From Candidatus Zixiibacteriota bacterium (GTDB lineage Bacteria > Zixibacteria > MSB-5A5 > GN15 > FEB-12): a stretch of 64,000 nt of DNA. Each line of letters begins with the position of its first letter. Position 1 is the stretch's first letter. The DNA is taken from assembly GCA_022571845.1 (NCBI GenBank), contig JACZXB010000006.1:115005-179004 (forward strand). Direction: 5' to 3'. Of the stretch, positions 7,782-16,740 are shown piece by piece. The translations under genes and the position numbers were made by a program. The notes below the pieces were generated by a model that worked only from the letters and a program-made list of their open reading frames with translations, was not told where the DNA came from and did not search any database.

Positions 7782-10700
7782 CTACGGACATGGCCCGGGC
7801 GGAGGGCCGCCACGGAATATATAATCAACCTGAGAGGTGAGATCCAATATATTGACAATGCAATCGGCGTTCATGTCTGCTTCTTCAAAGCAATCTGGCT
7901 CGGGTCCTCCACGGAAAATGAAGTCAACCAAGAACACAAGGTCTAAAATATTGGCCTCAGTTCCATCGCCGTTAACATCACCGCGCAAACCAACACAGCA
8001 GGGCTCGCCAACTCCGATATAGGCAACCATAGTATTAGAGTAATTCGACCAGCTGATACCATCAAACAGGCGTGTCCTCCAATAATACAACCTGTCAGGT
8101 TCAATAATGCCTCTTAGCTCACCGTCACAAAGTGCGGGTCTGATCAGAGAAGAATCTTCAAATATCGGAGAGGCAAAATCAATCAATGAGTCAATCTGAA
8201 AATGGTATGATGTAACAAATCCACTCTTATTTAAATTTAGATCTTTCCAATCAAATCGTGGCAGGTAACTTTCTGTCTGGATACCAAATCTTGGTAGTAG
8301 AGTTGAGGTGCTGTCTACTATCAAAGGATTTATTATGAACACAACACTATCTGAGTAGCAGGCAATAGCCGAATAATTATCGAAGTTTTCAGATGTACTA
8401 AAAGTATAACTATCAAATAACGTAGCCTGTTGGCTGCCGTCAATACGTACTGAGGCGGACAATGTACTTATTGCTCTGCTGTTGGCAGCGACAAACTCTG
8501 GCCTTAAGTAAAAAGTCAAAACATAATTGCCATCTATCAGATTGTAGTCTACAATTTGTTCGTCCAATGTGTCGTCAAAGTTTGCGTCAAGTCTCCAAAT
8601 ATCTGCTCCCGCAACTGTTTGTATGTTTTCAGAAGTAGAGAATCCCAGCGGATTAGTTACCTGCATAGTGACGTTGGTAAATCCGGTCACTACCAGCTCC
8701 TGGGGCAATACTTCAACATCGGCAAGGCCGCTCGTTGTCAAAAGAAGAGTACCGCTATCCGCACTTCCAGACAAGAAATCAGGCTGGCCGTCTCTGTCAA
8801 AATCAGCTGTAGCCAGAGAAAATGCTGAACCCGCTGAAGCAGTACTGAAGAACTCCGGCGCCTGAAACGTGCGATCGCCGTTGCCGCGATAAATTTCTAC
8901 ACGCTGCTGAGTGCCGTTACTGGCCAGCAGGTCAAGATTATTATCCCTGTCAATGTCAATCACAAGAATATCAGAAACTATCCCGTCAATCATTATTGTA
9001 TCAACCTGGCTAAATGAACCTGTTCCGTCACCATAACCAAAAGTCATGAGACTCATTCCCGAAGAATCTACATCAGGGGTAATGATCACAAAGTCAAGGT
9101 TGCAGTCGCGGTCAAGATCCGCTACTGCATTATCAATTGGAGATGTAACTACTGCTGTGTCAGTAAAGACCGAAGATGAAGCTATGTAATTTCCGGTTCC
9201 GGTGCCATCGTTGAGCAGCAGAATAGCTGAATCTCCTTCGACAGTCAATAAATCTTCATAACCGTCGTTGTTGAAATCACCCTGAATTATGCTGGTGATG
9301 ACCGCTGGAATTGTGGCCGTCGAATTTGCTCCTCCGGCACCATCACCGTAAATAATAGTATTAGGTGCGACGACAAAATCCAGATTTATGTCATCGTCAA
9401 AATAACCGGCAATAATTGATGGAATATCATGTGAGGTAGCGCCAAATCTTAGTGGAGGCGGAATCGGAATCTTTGTAACAGACCACATCGAGCAATCATT
9501 AGTACCGTTGTTAAGAAATATAAATATTGTATCCAGGGTTGCTGCTAAAATGTCCGGCAGTGTATCAGAATTTACAAAGCCGATTTCCAAATCTGCGTCA
9601 AAAATATCAAAGCATTGAATCGGAAATTCAAAATCAATCCCATCGATGGAATAAATGATAAACAGCCCCGGATCGCTTGCTCCTCCTACGTATACAATAT
9701 CCGTAAAATTATCGCGATTCATATCAGTTGTCAGCATTGCAAAAACATCGGCTGAGTCCCCTTCCGTTTCGTCAAAGCTCAAGTCTGTCACTGAATCACA
9801 GACGTCGCCGATGCCGTCAAGGTCAAGATCTTCCTGGCCGGGATTATATATATCCGGGCAGTTGTCATCGGGGCAGGTATTACCAAAGCCGGGATTGCCG
9901 AATCCGTCACCATCGGTATCAACACAGTCGTCACAAACATCACCTATGTCGTCATTATCTATATCTTCTTGTGCTGGGTTGGCGATGTTTAAACAGTTGT
10001 CACAGGAGTCCTGAACTCCGTCGTTATCTCCATCCAACTGGTCAGGGTTATAATCATCCGGGCAACCGTCGCAGCCATCCGGTACGCCGTCCCCGTCGGA
10101 ATCGAGATTATCATCGAACCCAGGACAGATATCACAGCTATCAGGAACGCCATCACCATCATTATCTAAGTTATCATCGAACCCGGGACAGAGGTCACAG
10201 TCATCAGGAACGCCGTCCCCATCGTTATCTAAGTTATCATCGAATCCAGGGCAGAGGTCACAGCCATCAGGAACACCGTCACCATCGCTATCAATATTAT
10301 CATTAAAACCGGGACAAATATCGCATGAATCTCCAACACCGTCTCCGTCGCTGTCTTCCTGCGCAGGATTGGCGATAATTAAACAGTTGTCGCACGAATC
10401 TCCAGCTCCGTCACCATCAAGGTCTTCCTGCAGTGGGTTTGCAACAAAAGGACAGTTGTCTACGATGTCTAGGAATCCATCGCCGTCAGTATCGTCGTAA
10501 GTCGAGTCAATAACAAAGCAGTAAGGTCCGCCCCAGTCAGGAAACACTGAAGAACCGTTTGTTAATGACCAAATCCAATCACCAGCTGTTCTGTAAAAAC
10601 TGGAATCAACACAGATAGTATCTCCATGATTTATTTTTAGAATAGGACCAATGGTGATAGTCCAGGCATGCTCGCTGAACCCAATAGGTATTCCTGTTCC

Positions 10701-11072
10701 GAAAATAGAGAATCCCCCAATCCCGAGCGTATCGGCGCCAATACCGTCTACACTTCCCAAAGTATCAACGATAAATTGCGCGTCAAACATGCCATCTGTA
10801 ATAGCACCAGTATAGCTAATTATTGATGTATCCCAATCAGCTACCGTGTTTGAATATATTCTGAAACCGTTTACGGTGGCGTTGAGATTGAAACTTTCCG
10901 CATTAGTTAATCTAAAATAAAATATGATCGGAACTTCAGTACCTATTACACCTGCAACAGGCTGATTGTCAACACTATCAACTATTATTTCACTGTTAGT
11001 CTGGGCCTGCGAGATAGAACAGGCAAATAGAAATCCAAGATAGATAATGGAGTTCTTAAGACAGGTTTTCAT
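7782..11072 (-). CDS. Giant secreted TSP3/FG-GAP protein, dockerin-like C-terminus
   Basis: A 1096-residue exported protein. Signal peptide 1-23 (ends SQA); ~170 residues of beta-rich domain; then about ten thrombospondin type 3 Ca-binding repeats (~195-425) of the form DxDGDGVPDxCDxCPGFDDN; then FG-GAP/VCBS propeller units ([39 protein letters not shown]). A fibronectin-like [10 protein letters not shown] segment leads to a C-terminal pair of dockerin-like motifs, [20 protein letters not shown] and [20 protein letters not shown], each followed by an IFRGG. AGGGGG lies before the start. It is a longer paralogue of the protein at 3821-5836 and probably acts outside the cell as a Ca-dependent adhesin or matrix component; this role is inference. 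Confidence 0.85.
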   Translation of the reverse strand: MKTCLKNSIIYLGFLFACSISQAQTNSEIIVDSVDNQPVAGVIGTEVPIIFYFRLTNAESFNLNATVNGFRIYSNTVADWDTSIISYTGAITDGMFDAQFIVDTLGSVDGIGADTLGIGGFSIFGTGIPIGFSEHAWTITIGPILKINHGDTICVDSSFYRTAGDWIWSLTNGSSVFPDWGGPYCFVIDSTYDDTDGDGFLDIVDNCPFVANPLQEDLDGDGAGDSCDNCLIIANPAQEDSDGDGVGDSCDICPGFNDNIDSDGDGVPDGCDLCPGFDDNLDNDGDGVPDDCDLCPGFDDNLDNDGDGVPDSCDICPGFDDNLDSDGDGVPDGCDGCPDDYNPDQLDGDNDGVQDSCDNCLNIANPAQEDIDNDDIGDVCDDCVDTDGDGFGNPGFGNTCPDDNCPDIYNPGQEDLDLDGIGDVCDSVTDLSFDETEGDSADVFAMLTTDMNRDNFTDIVYVGGASDPGLFIIYSIDGIDFEFPIQCFDIFDADLEIGFVNSDTLPDILAATLDTIFIFLNNGTNDCSMWSVTKIPIPPPLRFGATSHDIPSIIAGYFDDDINLDFVVAPNTIIYGDGAGGANSTATIPAVITSIIQGDFNNDGYEDLLTVEGDSAILLLNDGTGTGNYIASSSVFTDTAVVTSPIDNAVADLDRDCNLDFVIITPDVDSSGMSLMTFGYGDGTGSFSQVDTIMIDGIVSDILVIDIDRDNNLDLLASNGTQQRVEIYRGNGDRTFQAPEFFSTASAGSAFSLATADFDRDGQPDFLSGSADSGTLLLTTSGLADVEVLPQELVVTGFTNVTMQVTNPLGFSTSENIQTVAGADIWRLDANFDDTLDEQIVDYNLIDGNYVLTFYLRPEFVAANSRAISTLSASVRIDGSQQATLFDSYTFSTSENFDNYSAIACYSDSVVFIINPLIVDSTSTLLPRFGIQTESYLPRFDWKDLNLNKSGFVTSYHFQIDSLIDFASPIFEDSSLIRPALCDGELRGIIEPDRLYYWRTRLFDGISWSNYSNTMVAYIGVGEPCCVGLRGDVNGDGTEANILDLVFLVDFIFRGGPEPDCFEEADMNADCIVNILDLTSQVDYIFRGGPPPGPCP
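10075..10325 (-). repeat. 63-bp tandem repeats coding TSP3 units
   Basis: Four near-identical 63-base units inside the giant secreted gene encode 21-residue TSP3 repeats ([20 protein letters not shown] type). Their DNA similarity is higher than that of the neighbouring units, which implies recent expansion; unit number may vary between strains. Confidence 0.85.
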
Positions 11073-11229
11073 AATACCCCCTGATAAGTCAAAATAATAA
11101 CGGAAATATCATAAGTTTGTACATTTTTATTGGCTCTTGCACAGTGGTTGGACTTAACTCTAAATTTACGAACTCAGATTTTTTTGTCAAGACTTAAGTT
11201 GTTGACTCAGATTGGTTTTTCAGAACTTT

Positions 11230-13626
11230 TTAGTCCAGAATTGTCCTGAAATGAGGGTCAAGTCTGGCCTCTTTTTCTGTTGGGCCATCATGCCTCAGGA
11301 AAGATTCGTGCAAGAACTCTCTGCTTTTTTCGACTTCTCCTATGACCGCATAAGCTTTTGAGAAGGAGTAGAGGACTTCGCCGTTTACTATATCGCCAGT
11401 TTGAAATCGGTTGGCCAATTCCAAGGCCTTATCTTCCTGCCCCATTGAGGCCAGCGCCAGTGTTTTGAAAGCTAACAGATGTTCATTTTGCTCTTCTCTG
11501 TTTTCCTGCTGCTCAGCGATTTTCAGTACATTCTCGTATTGTATTTGAGCTTCTGCTTCATTGCCTTCAAGCTGCTCACTAAGGCCGAGATAATAGTGTG
11601 CCGCAAATGTCAACTGCCCCTGCTGAATAGATTGCTTGAACATCTCTTTGGCGATATCGTAGTCCCCCTGAAGGATATAAACATAACCGGCATCAATGAA
11701 GCAGTTGGGGTCGCCTTGATATTTTATCCCTAATAGGAAATTATCTAAGGCCAAATCTGACACGCCAAGTTTCATATATACCTCACCAAGATTATAATAG
11801 GCGCGGCCATAATCTGGTCCCAATTCGACTGCTCTTTGAAGTGTTGCCATGGCAAGTGTATATTTTCTTGAGTCCATATGAACCAGACTGAGTAACAGCA
11901 GGGTTTCCAAATCTGTGGGAGCAAGTTCGAGCGCTTTGCGTGACCAGTTTAAGGCGTCTTCAAGGCTGCCTTCTGAAAGTTTAAGCCAGCCCAGAGTCCG
12001 GTATCCTATGGCGTATTTGGGGTCGTGTTTTATCGCAGTCATAAAAGCTTTTTCTGCTTCTTTAGTTTTTCCGGTAAACATATAATACCTTCCCAGTGAA
12101 CGATGAGCCTCGGGAAGAGTCGGATTAATTTCCATAGCTTTTTCAGCTTCCTGTTTAGCGGCCAAAATTGTCCGGGGGCTTCTGTCGTAGAAAGCCATAT
12201 ATTGAAAGGCATAAACATCTGCCAGGCCGGTATGGGCCAGCGCCATTTTTGAATCGACGCTGACAGCTCTTTTAAACATATCTGCGGCGAACAGCAAATC
12301 TTCTTGCCTATTAGTCTGATAGTAATTGCGCCCTTTAAGGTAAAAGTCATAGGCCGATATATCCGGTGTCTCAGAGGCAGCCAGTTCTTTGGCTGGAGAA
12401 CCGGTCATTTCAGATAAAACTTGGGCGACATCGGCAGCTGCTCTTGAGAGAATATCAAAAAGCTCGTCACCGCTACCTTCATGTTTCTTGTTGGCTATTA
12501 ATTTTTCGCCTCCATCTGAGTGAATAGCCAGGGTCAGCTGAATTCTCTCTTTCCATTTCATTAGCGAACCGGTAATTACAAAGTCGGTGCGGCAGCGGTT
12601 AAATACCTCTTTAATATCCCGCGGTATCTCGGTGTCCGGCTGAGGGGAGACGACCAAATCTGTGCGCTGTTTTAGTTCATTGATTACATCATCTGTGAAC
12701 CCTTCACAAAAATATCCCCAAGACTCGTCACCTGAACGGTTTTTCAAATCCAATACAGTTACAGATTTTTGTTTCTTGTTAACAGCCAGAGTCGATTTGG
12801 AATCACTTGAGGCTGCAAACTTTTCCAGATAATTAAGAGTCGCATCTATATTCTCAAAGCGGTCATCAGGATTTTTCTGGAGTAATTTGATTATAAAGTC
12901 GCTTAACCAATCAGGAATTTGGGGATTTATTTCCGACGGATTTTCCGGATCTTCATATAAAGTCGAATAAATTGACGAAGCTGTATAGTCTCCGCCGAAT
13001 GGTCTCTCGCCGGTAAAAAGCTCAAACAAGACTACCCCATAGCTAAACAGGTCTGATGATGAAGTAGCGGGTTCACCTGAGAGTTGCTCCGGTGAGGCAT
13101 AGGCTACAGTCCCTTCCACATTGCCGCTTGAGTCTACAGTTTCACCCGGGGTAACTTCAACCGCTAAGCCAAAATCAAGAATCTTGGTATCTCCGGCGGC
13201 TGTAATTTTTATATTTTCGGGTTTTAAGTCTCTGTGAATGACGTTATTCTGGTGGGCAGATTTTATCCCTTTGGCCATTTTTAGAGACAGGTCCAGCTTT
13301 TTGTCTATGTCAATGTCATCTGATTCTATGACCGAACGAAGATCATCCCCTTCAACATACTCAAGCGAGATGTAGGGGCGGTCGTCGATTTCTGCATATT
13401 CAAAGACCTTGACAATATAGGGGGAGCTGAGCCGGGCCGACTTTTTGGCTTCAGCAGCGAGCTTTGACCGGTATTCTTCGGATCTGGAAAGATTCTCGTT
13501 TACGATTTTGAGGGCTACCGTCCTATCGAGCTCGGAGTCCAGAGCTTTGTAAACAGTACCCATGCCACCGCGGCCAAGAACTTCAATTACCTTGTATTTG
13601 CCGAATATTTCGCCTGGAGTTAGCAT
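11230..13626 (-). CDS. Ser/Thr protein kinase with TolB-N-like and TPR domains
   Basis: A 798-residue Hanks-type kinase. The catalytic domain is residues 1-270: glycine loop GRGGMGTVY, VALK (K40), HRDLKPEN (H131) and DFG (D151), all intact. Residues ~285-400 resemble the TolB-N-like module often fused to such kinases and adenylate cyclases (DDVINELKQRTDLVV, FVITGSLMKW). The rest (~430-790) is tetratricopeptide repeats. No transmembrane helix is evident, so it should be cytoplasmic. It is divergent from the SpoIIE-type phosphatase at 13743 across a 116-base gap, which may mean shared regulation. Substrates are unknown. Confidence 0.9.
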   Translation of the reverse strand: MLTPGEIFGKYKVIEVLGRGGMGTVYKALDSELDRTVALKIVNENLSRSEEYRSKLAAEAKKSARLSSPYIVKVFEYAEIDDRPYISLEYVEGDDLRSVIESDDIDIDKKLDLSLKMAKGIKSAHQNNVIHRDLKPENIKITAAGDTKILDFGLAVEVTPGETVDSSGNVEGTVAYASPEQLSGEPATSSSDLFSYGVVLFELFTGERPFGGDYTASSIYSTLYEDPENPSEINPQIPDWLSDFIIKLLQKNPDDRFENIDATLNYLEKFAASSDSKSTLAVNKKQKSVTVLDLKNRSGDESWGYFCEGFTDDVINELKQRTDLVVSPQPDTEIPRDIKEVFNRCRTDFVITGSLMKWKERIQLTLAIHSDGGEKLIANKKHEGSGDELFDILSRAAADVAQVLSEMTGSPAKELAASETPDISAYDFYLKGRNYYQTNRQEDLLFAADMFKRAVSVDSKMALAHTGLADVYAFQYMAFYDRSPRTILAAKQEAEKAMEINPTLPEAHRSLGRYYMFTGKTKEAEKAFMTAIKHDPKYAIGYRTLGWLKLSEGSLEDALNWSRKALELAPTDLETLLLLSLVHMDSRKYTLAMATLQRAVELGPDYGRAYYNLGEVYMKLGVSDLALDNFLLGIKYQGDPNCFIDAGYVYILQGDYDIAKEMFKQSIQQGQLTFAAHYYLGLSEQLEGNEAEAQIQYENVLKIAEQQENREEQNEHLLAFKTLALASMGQEDKALELANRFQTGDIVNGEVLYSFSKAYAVIGEVEKSREFLHESFLRHDGPTEKEARLDPHFRTILD

Positions 13627-13742
13627 TTTCTAAATCAGATAGTATATTATATATTGATTAGAGTCTAATTCTTATCAAGACAAAGTATAAGCTTATTTTG
13701 GAGAATTGGTTACATTTTTTCTTTTCACGGAGTTAAAGTAGA

Positions 13743-15032
13743 ATGGCAGACAAGGCAGAAAAAGAATTAGAACGGCTGCGGAGTGCAGTCTCTGAATTAT
13801 CAAGTCTTAACGAAATTGCATCTGCAATCAATTCTTCGATGTCTGTTGATAAAATTACATCGATTATCGTAGACAAGTGTTTGAAACATACTAACGCCTC
13901 CCAGGGTGCTATTTTTTTGCTGGAAGAGGAACAGCCCGATGTAGAAGGCAGCCGATTCAAAACATTCGTCAGGAAAATGCAGGACTCTCGTGAAGATATT
14001 CCTTTTCACCTGAATATGAGTCTGGCCGGCTGGATGCTAAAAAATAAGCGTATTTTGGTCATTAATGAGGACGACGGAGAGCATCCGTTATCCAGCCTTG
14101 ATTTTGCGAAACTGGGAATCAGGTCGATTGTTGCTTCGCCTCTGTTATCTAAGAATGGGCTTATTGGTGTTCTGGCGATTTTTAATAAGCGTGGCGAAGA
14201 AGGATTCACTCCCAATGACCAGCGATTCTTGGGTATAGTAGGTACTCAATGTGCGCAAGCTTTAGAGGGCGCACGTCTTTACGTACAGGAGAGAAAACTT
14301 ATAGCAATAAACGAAGAGCTGGGTATCGCTAAATCTATTCAGGAAGGTTTTTTGCCAAAGCCTGAATTGATTCAACAGATCAAGCATTGCTATGGCATGA
14401 ATGTTCCGGCCAAGGAAATCGGCGGTGATTTTTTTGACATTGTTGACAGAGGCAACAACGAAGTATTTCTATCAATCGGCGATGTTGTAGGTAAAGGCGT
14501 GCCGGCTGCCCTTTTGATGGCCAACACTCAGGCGGTGCTACGCTCTCATCTTCATAATAAAACGAAGCTGGATTTAGCTGATTTGGCGGGTAATCTTAAT
14601 CACCTCGTTTGTCAGTTCACTAACCCGGGGCAGTTTATCACCGGTCTGTTCGGTGTCTTGGATAATAAAAATAAAAAATTTAGTTTTGTAAACGCCGGTC
14701 ATCACATGCCTCTAATTGCTATTAACGGAAACATTGTAAAGCAGACAATGGAGCCGGATTTGGTTTTCGGAGTGATGCAGGGAATAGAGTTCAAATTGAA
14801 TGAGATAGAAGTACCAGAGAATTCAACAATGTTGCTGTATACCGACGGAGTCAGCGAAGCTCAAAATGAGACTGAAGAGCAGTTTGGCGACGACCGAATC
14901 GATAAACTGCTGCTTGAATCTGCAGATAATCCGGCTGACAAAATTTGTGAGCAGTTTTTAGCTGAGCTCAACATTTTCAAGGGGAAAGCAGACCAGGCTG
15001 ACGATATTACTATAGTTGTCGCCAAGACTTGA
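13743..15032 (+). CDS. GAF-domain SpoIIE/RsbU-type protein phosphatase
   Basis: A 429-residue protein: a short coiled N-terminus, a GAF domain (~25-180), a linker helix and a PP2C-like SpoIIE phosphatase domain (~200-429). Metal-binding acidic motifs are GGDFFDIV, SIGDVVGKGVPAALLMA, LLYTDGVSEA and ADDITIVV. Such enzymes dephosphorylate anti-sigma antagonists or kinase targets on a GAF-sensed signal. Its neighbour is a divergent Ser/Thr kinase, so it may oppose it, but no STAS or RsbW-like partner is in the window. Confidence 0.88.
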   Translation: MADKAEKELERLRSAVSELSSLNEIASAINSSMSVDKITSIIVDKCLKHTNASQGAIFLLEEEQPDVEGSRFKTFVRKMQDSREDIPFHLNMSLAGWMLKNKRILVINEDDGEHPLSSLDFAKLGIRSIVASPLLSKNGLIGVLAIFNKRGEEGFTPNDQRFLGIVGTQCAQALEGARLYVQERKLIAINEELGIAKSIQEGFLPKPELIQQIKHCYGMNVPAKEIGGDFFDIVDRGNNEVFLSIGDVVGKGVPAALLMANTQAVLRSHLHNKTKLDLADLAGNLNHLVCQFTNPGQFITGLFGVLDNKNKKFSFVNAGHHMPLIAINGNIVKQTMEPDLVFGVMQGIEFKLNEIEVPENSTMLLYTDGVSEAQNETEEQFGDDRIDKLLLESADNPADKICEQFLAELNIFKGKADQADDITIVVAKT

Positions 15033-15060
15033 GAGGATTAAACTCTAAACCTCTTTTTTT
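15032..15060 (+). terminator. Probable terminator after phosphatase gene
   Basis: AGAGG (15032-15036) pairs with CCTCT (15050-15054), followed by seven or more T. The stem is short, so this is a moderate call. Confidence 0.5.
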
Positions 15061-15221
15061 CAAAGTACTGCAGCGGATTTCAATTAAATAATTCAGGCAC
15101 AAGAACACCTAATTTGCAGTTTCTTGTCTCGTCATATTAGGTCTTCAGATAATAACGTTTTCCGGGAATTTGTCGATAATCATATGAGAACCGTTTAACA
15201 GCCGTGGTATTGCAGAGTAAT

Positions 15222-16676
15222 ATGACTGATTTTACATATGACCTTATAGTAATAGGCTCCGGACCGGCCGGACAAAGAGCCGCAATTCAGGCTTCAAAAT
15301 TAGGCAAAAAAATAGCCTTAATTGAAAAGAAAAACGTAGTCGGCGGCGTCTGTACGAATATCGGCACTATTCCCAGTAAGACTCTAAGAGAAGCAGTGAT
15401 GCATCTTTCGGGATATCGCGAAAGAAACATTTACGGTTCCGCTTATGCAGTCAAGCAATCAGTTACAATGGAAGACCTGCTCTTTAGAACAAATCAGGTG
15501 ACAAGGCACGAAATCGACATAATCAAACATCAGCTTTCCCGCAACGGTGTCGAGCTAATTTCTGCCAAAGCAGCTCTTATTGATGCTCACATGGTTGCGG
15601 CCAGTTCCGATACTGGTGAAGGTCAGAGAATCTTATCCACAGACAACATTGTCATTGCTACCGGAACCAGAGCAACCAAAGACCCAGGTATCCCGTTTGA
15701 CGGACAAAATGTATTCACCAGCGATGATATTCTTTCCATAAGAAGCGTTCCTAAATCACTGGTGGTGGTCGGTGCCGGTGTGATTGGCTGTGAGTACGCC
15801 TGTATGTTTGCCACTTTAGGTGTCAGGGTAACGTTAATAGACAAAAGAGAACGCTTACTGCCATTTGTCGATCATGAAATCTCAGACACGTTGTCCTATC
15901 AACTGAGGCAGCAGCGAGTGATTCTAAGGCTGGGCGAAGAGGTCAGCAATTTGCAAGTGGAAAAGACGGATTCTGATTCTATTGTTTCTATAAGTTTAAA
16001 AAGCGGCAAAGAAGTCTCGGCCGAGGCAGTACTTTATAGCATTGGTCGCAGCGGTAATACTAAAGATCTCAATCTCCAAGCAGTCGGTTTGTCTGCAGAC
16101 GACAGAGGCAGAATAAAAGTTAATAGCTGCTATCAAACTGAAGTTCCCAATATCTACGCGGTTGGAGATGTAATAGGTTTTCCCAGTCTCGCTTCGACTT
16201 CGATGGAGCAGGGGAGAATCGCTGCCTGCAACGCTTTCGACCACCCATATATTTCCATGCCGGAATACTTTCCCTACGGAATTTATACTATTCCTGAAAT
16301 CTCTATGGTAGGGCAGACCGAAGAAGAACTTACACAAGCCGGTGTGCCTTACGAGATGGGACATGCGGCCTACCGAGAAATCGCGCGAGGCCAGATTATT
16401 GGCGACCAGACCGGTATACTCAAAATTTTATTCTATGCCGAAACGCATAAGCTCTTAGGTGTTCATATATTGGGAGAAGGTGCCAGCGAGTTAGTTCATA
16501 TAGGCCAGGCCGTGATGTCTCACAACGGGTCGATAGACTATTTCATAAATTCTGTATTTAATTTTCCGACTTTAGTCGAATGTTACAAGACTGCAGCCTT
16601 TGACGGTATCAACAGGCTGAGACAATCTCCGAGTGTTTTCAAAGGTGACGAGCAGCCGGTAGTGGAAACTACTTAG
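15222..16676 (+). CDS. sthA: Soluble NAD(P)+ transhydrogenase
   Basis: A 484-residue flavoprotein of the pyridine nucleotide-disulfide oxidoreductase family. The FAD motif is DLIVIGSGPAGQRAA; the NAD(P) motif is VVVGAGVIGCEYA; the C-terminal dimerisation domain is complete. The redox motif reads GGVCTNIGTIPSKTLREAV: C44 is kept, but the second Cys of the CxxxxC pair is Thr49. Loss of that Cys is the mark of SthA (NADPH to NAD+ hydride transfer) rather than of dihydrolipoamide or glutathione reductase. ATG 15222 is preferred; a GTG six codons upstream is an alternative with no better site. The gene stands alone. Confidence 0.85.
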   Translation: MTDFTYDLIVIGSGPAGQRAAIQASKLGKKIALIEKKNVVGGVCTNIGTIPSKTLREAVMHLSGYRERNIYGSAYAVKQSVTMEDLLFRTNQVTRHEIDIIKHQLSRNGVELISAKAALIDAHMVAASSDTGEGQRILSTDNIVIATGTRATKDPGIPFDGQNVFTSDDILSIRSVPKSLVVVGAGVIGCEYACMFATLGVRVTLIDKRERLLPFVDHEISDTLSYQLRQQRVILRLGEEVSNLQVEKTDSDSIVSISLKSGKEVSAEAVLYSIGRSGNTKDLNLQAVGLSADDRGRIKVNSCYQTEVPNIYAVGDVIGFPSLASTSMEQGRIAACNAFDHPYISMPEYFPYGIYTIPEISMVGQTEEELTQAGVPYEMGHAAYREIARGQIIGDQTGILKILFYAETHKLLGVHILGEGASELVHIGQAVMSHNGSIDYFINSVFNFPTLVECYKTAAFDGINRLRQSPSVFKGDEQPVVETT

Positions 16677-16740
16677 CCTCTAAATAATTCCAACTTATTA
16701 GATTAATCCCGATAATAAGCAGCGATTGTTTGGTCAAGTT

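Noticed and set aside
9728..10306. 192-codon plus-strand frame rich in His, Arg and Tyr
   Set aside because: It is the antisense shadow of the Asp-rich TSP3 repeats; the minus frame has signal peptide, repeats and known domains.
10075..10325. Regular 63-bp repeats that could suggest a CRISPR-like array
   Set aside because: The units are contiguous, without unique spacers, and are in frame as TSP3 coding repeats.
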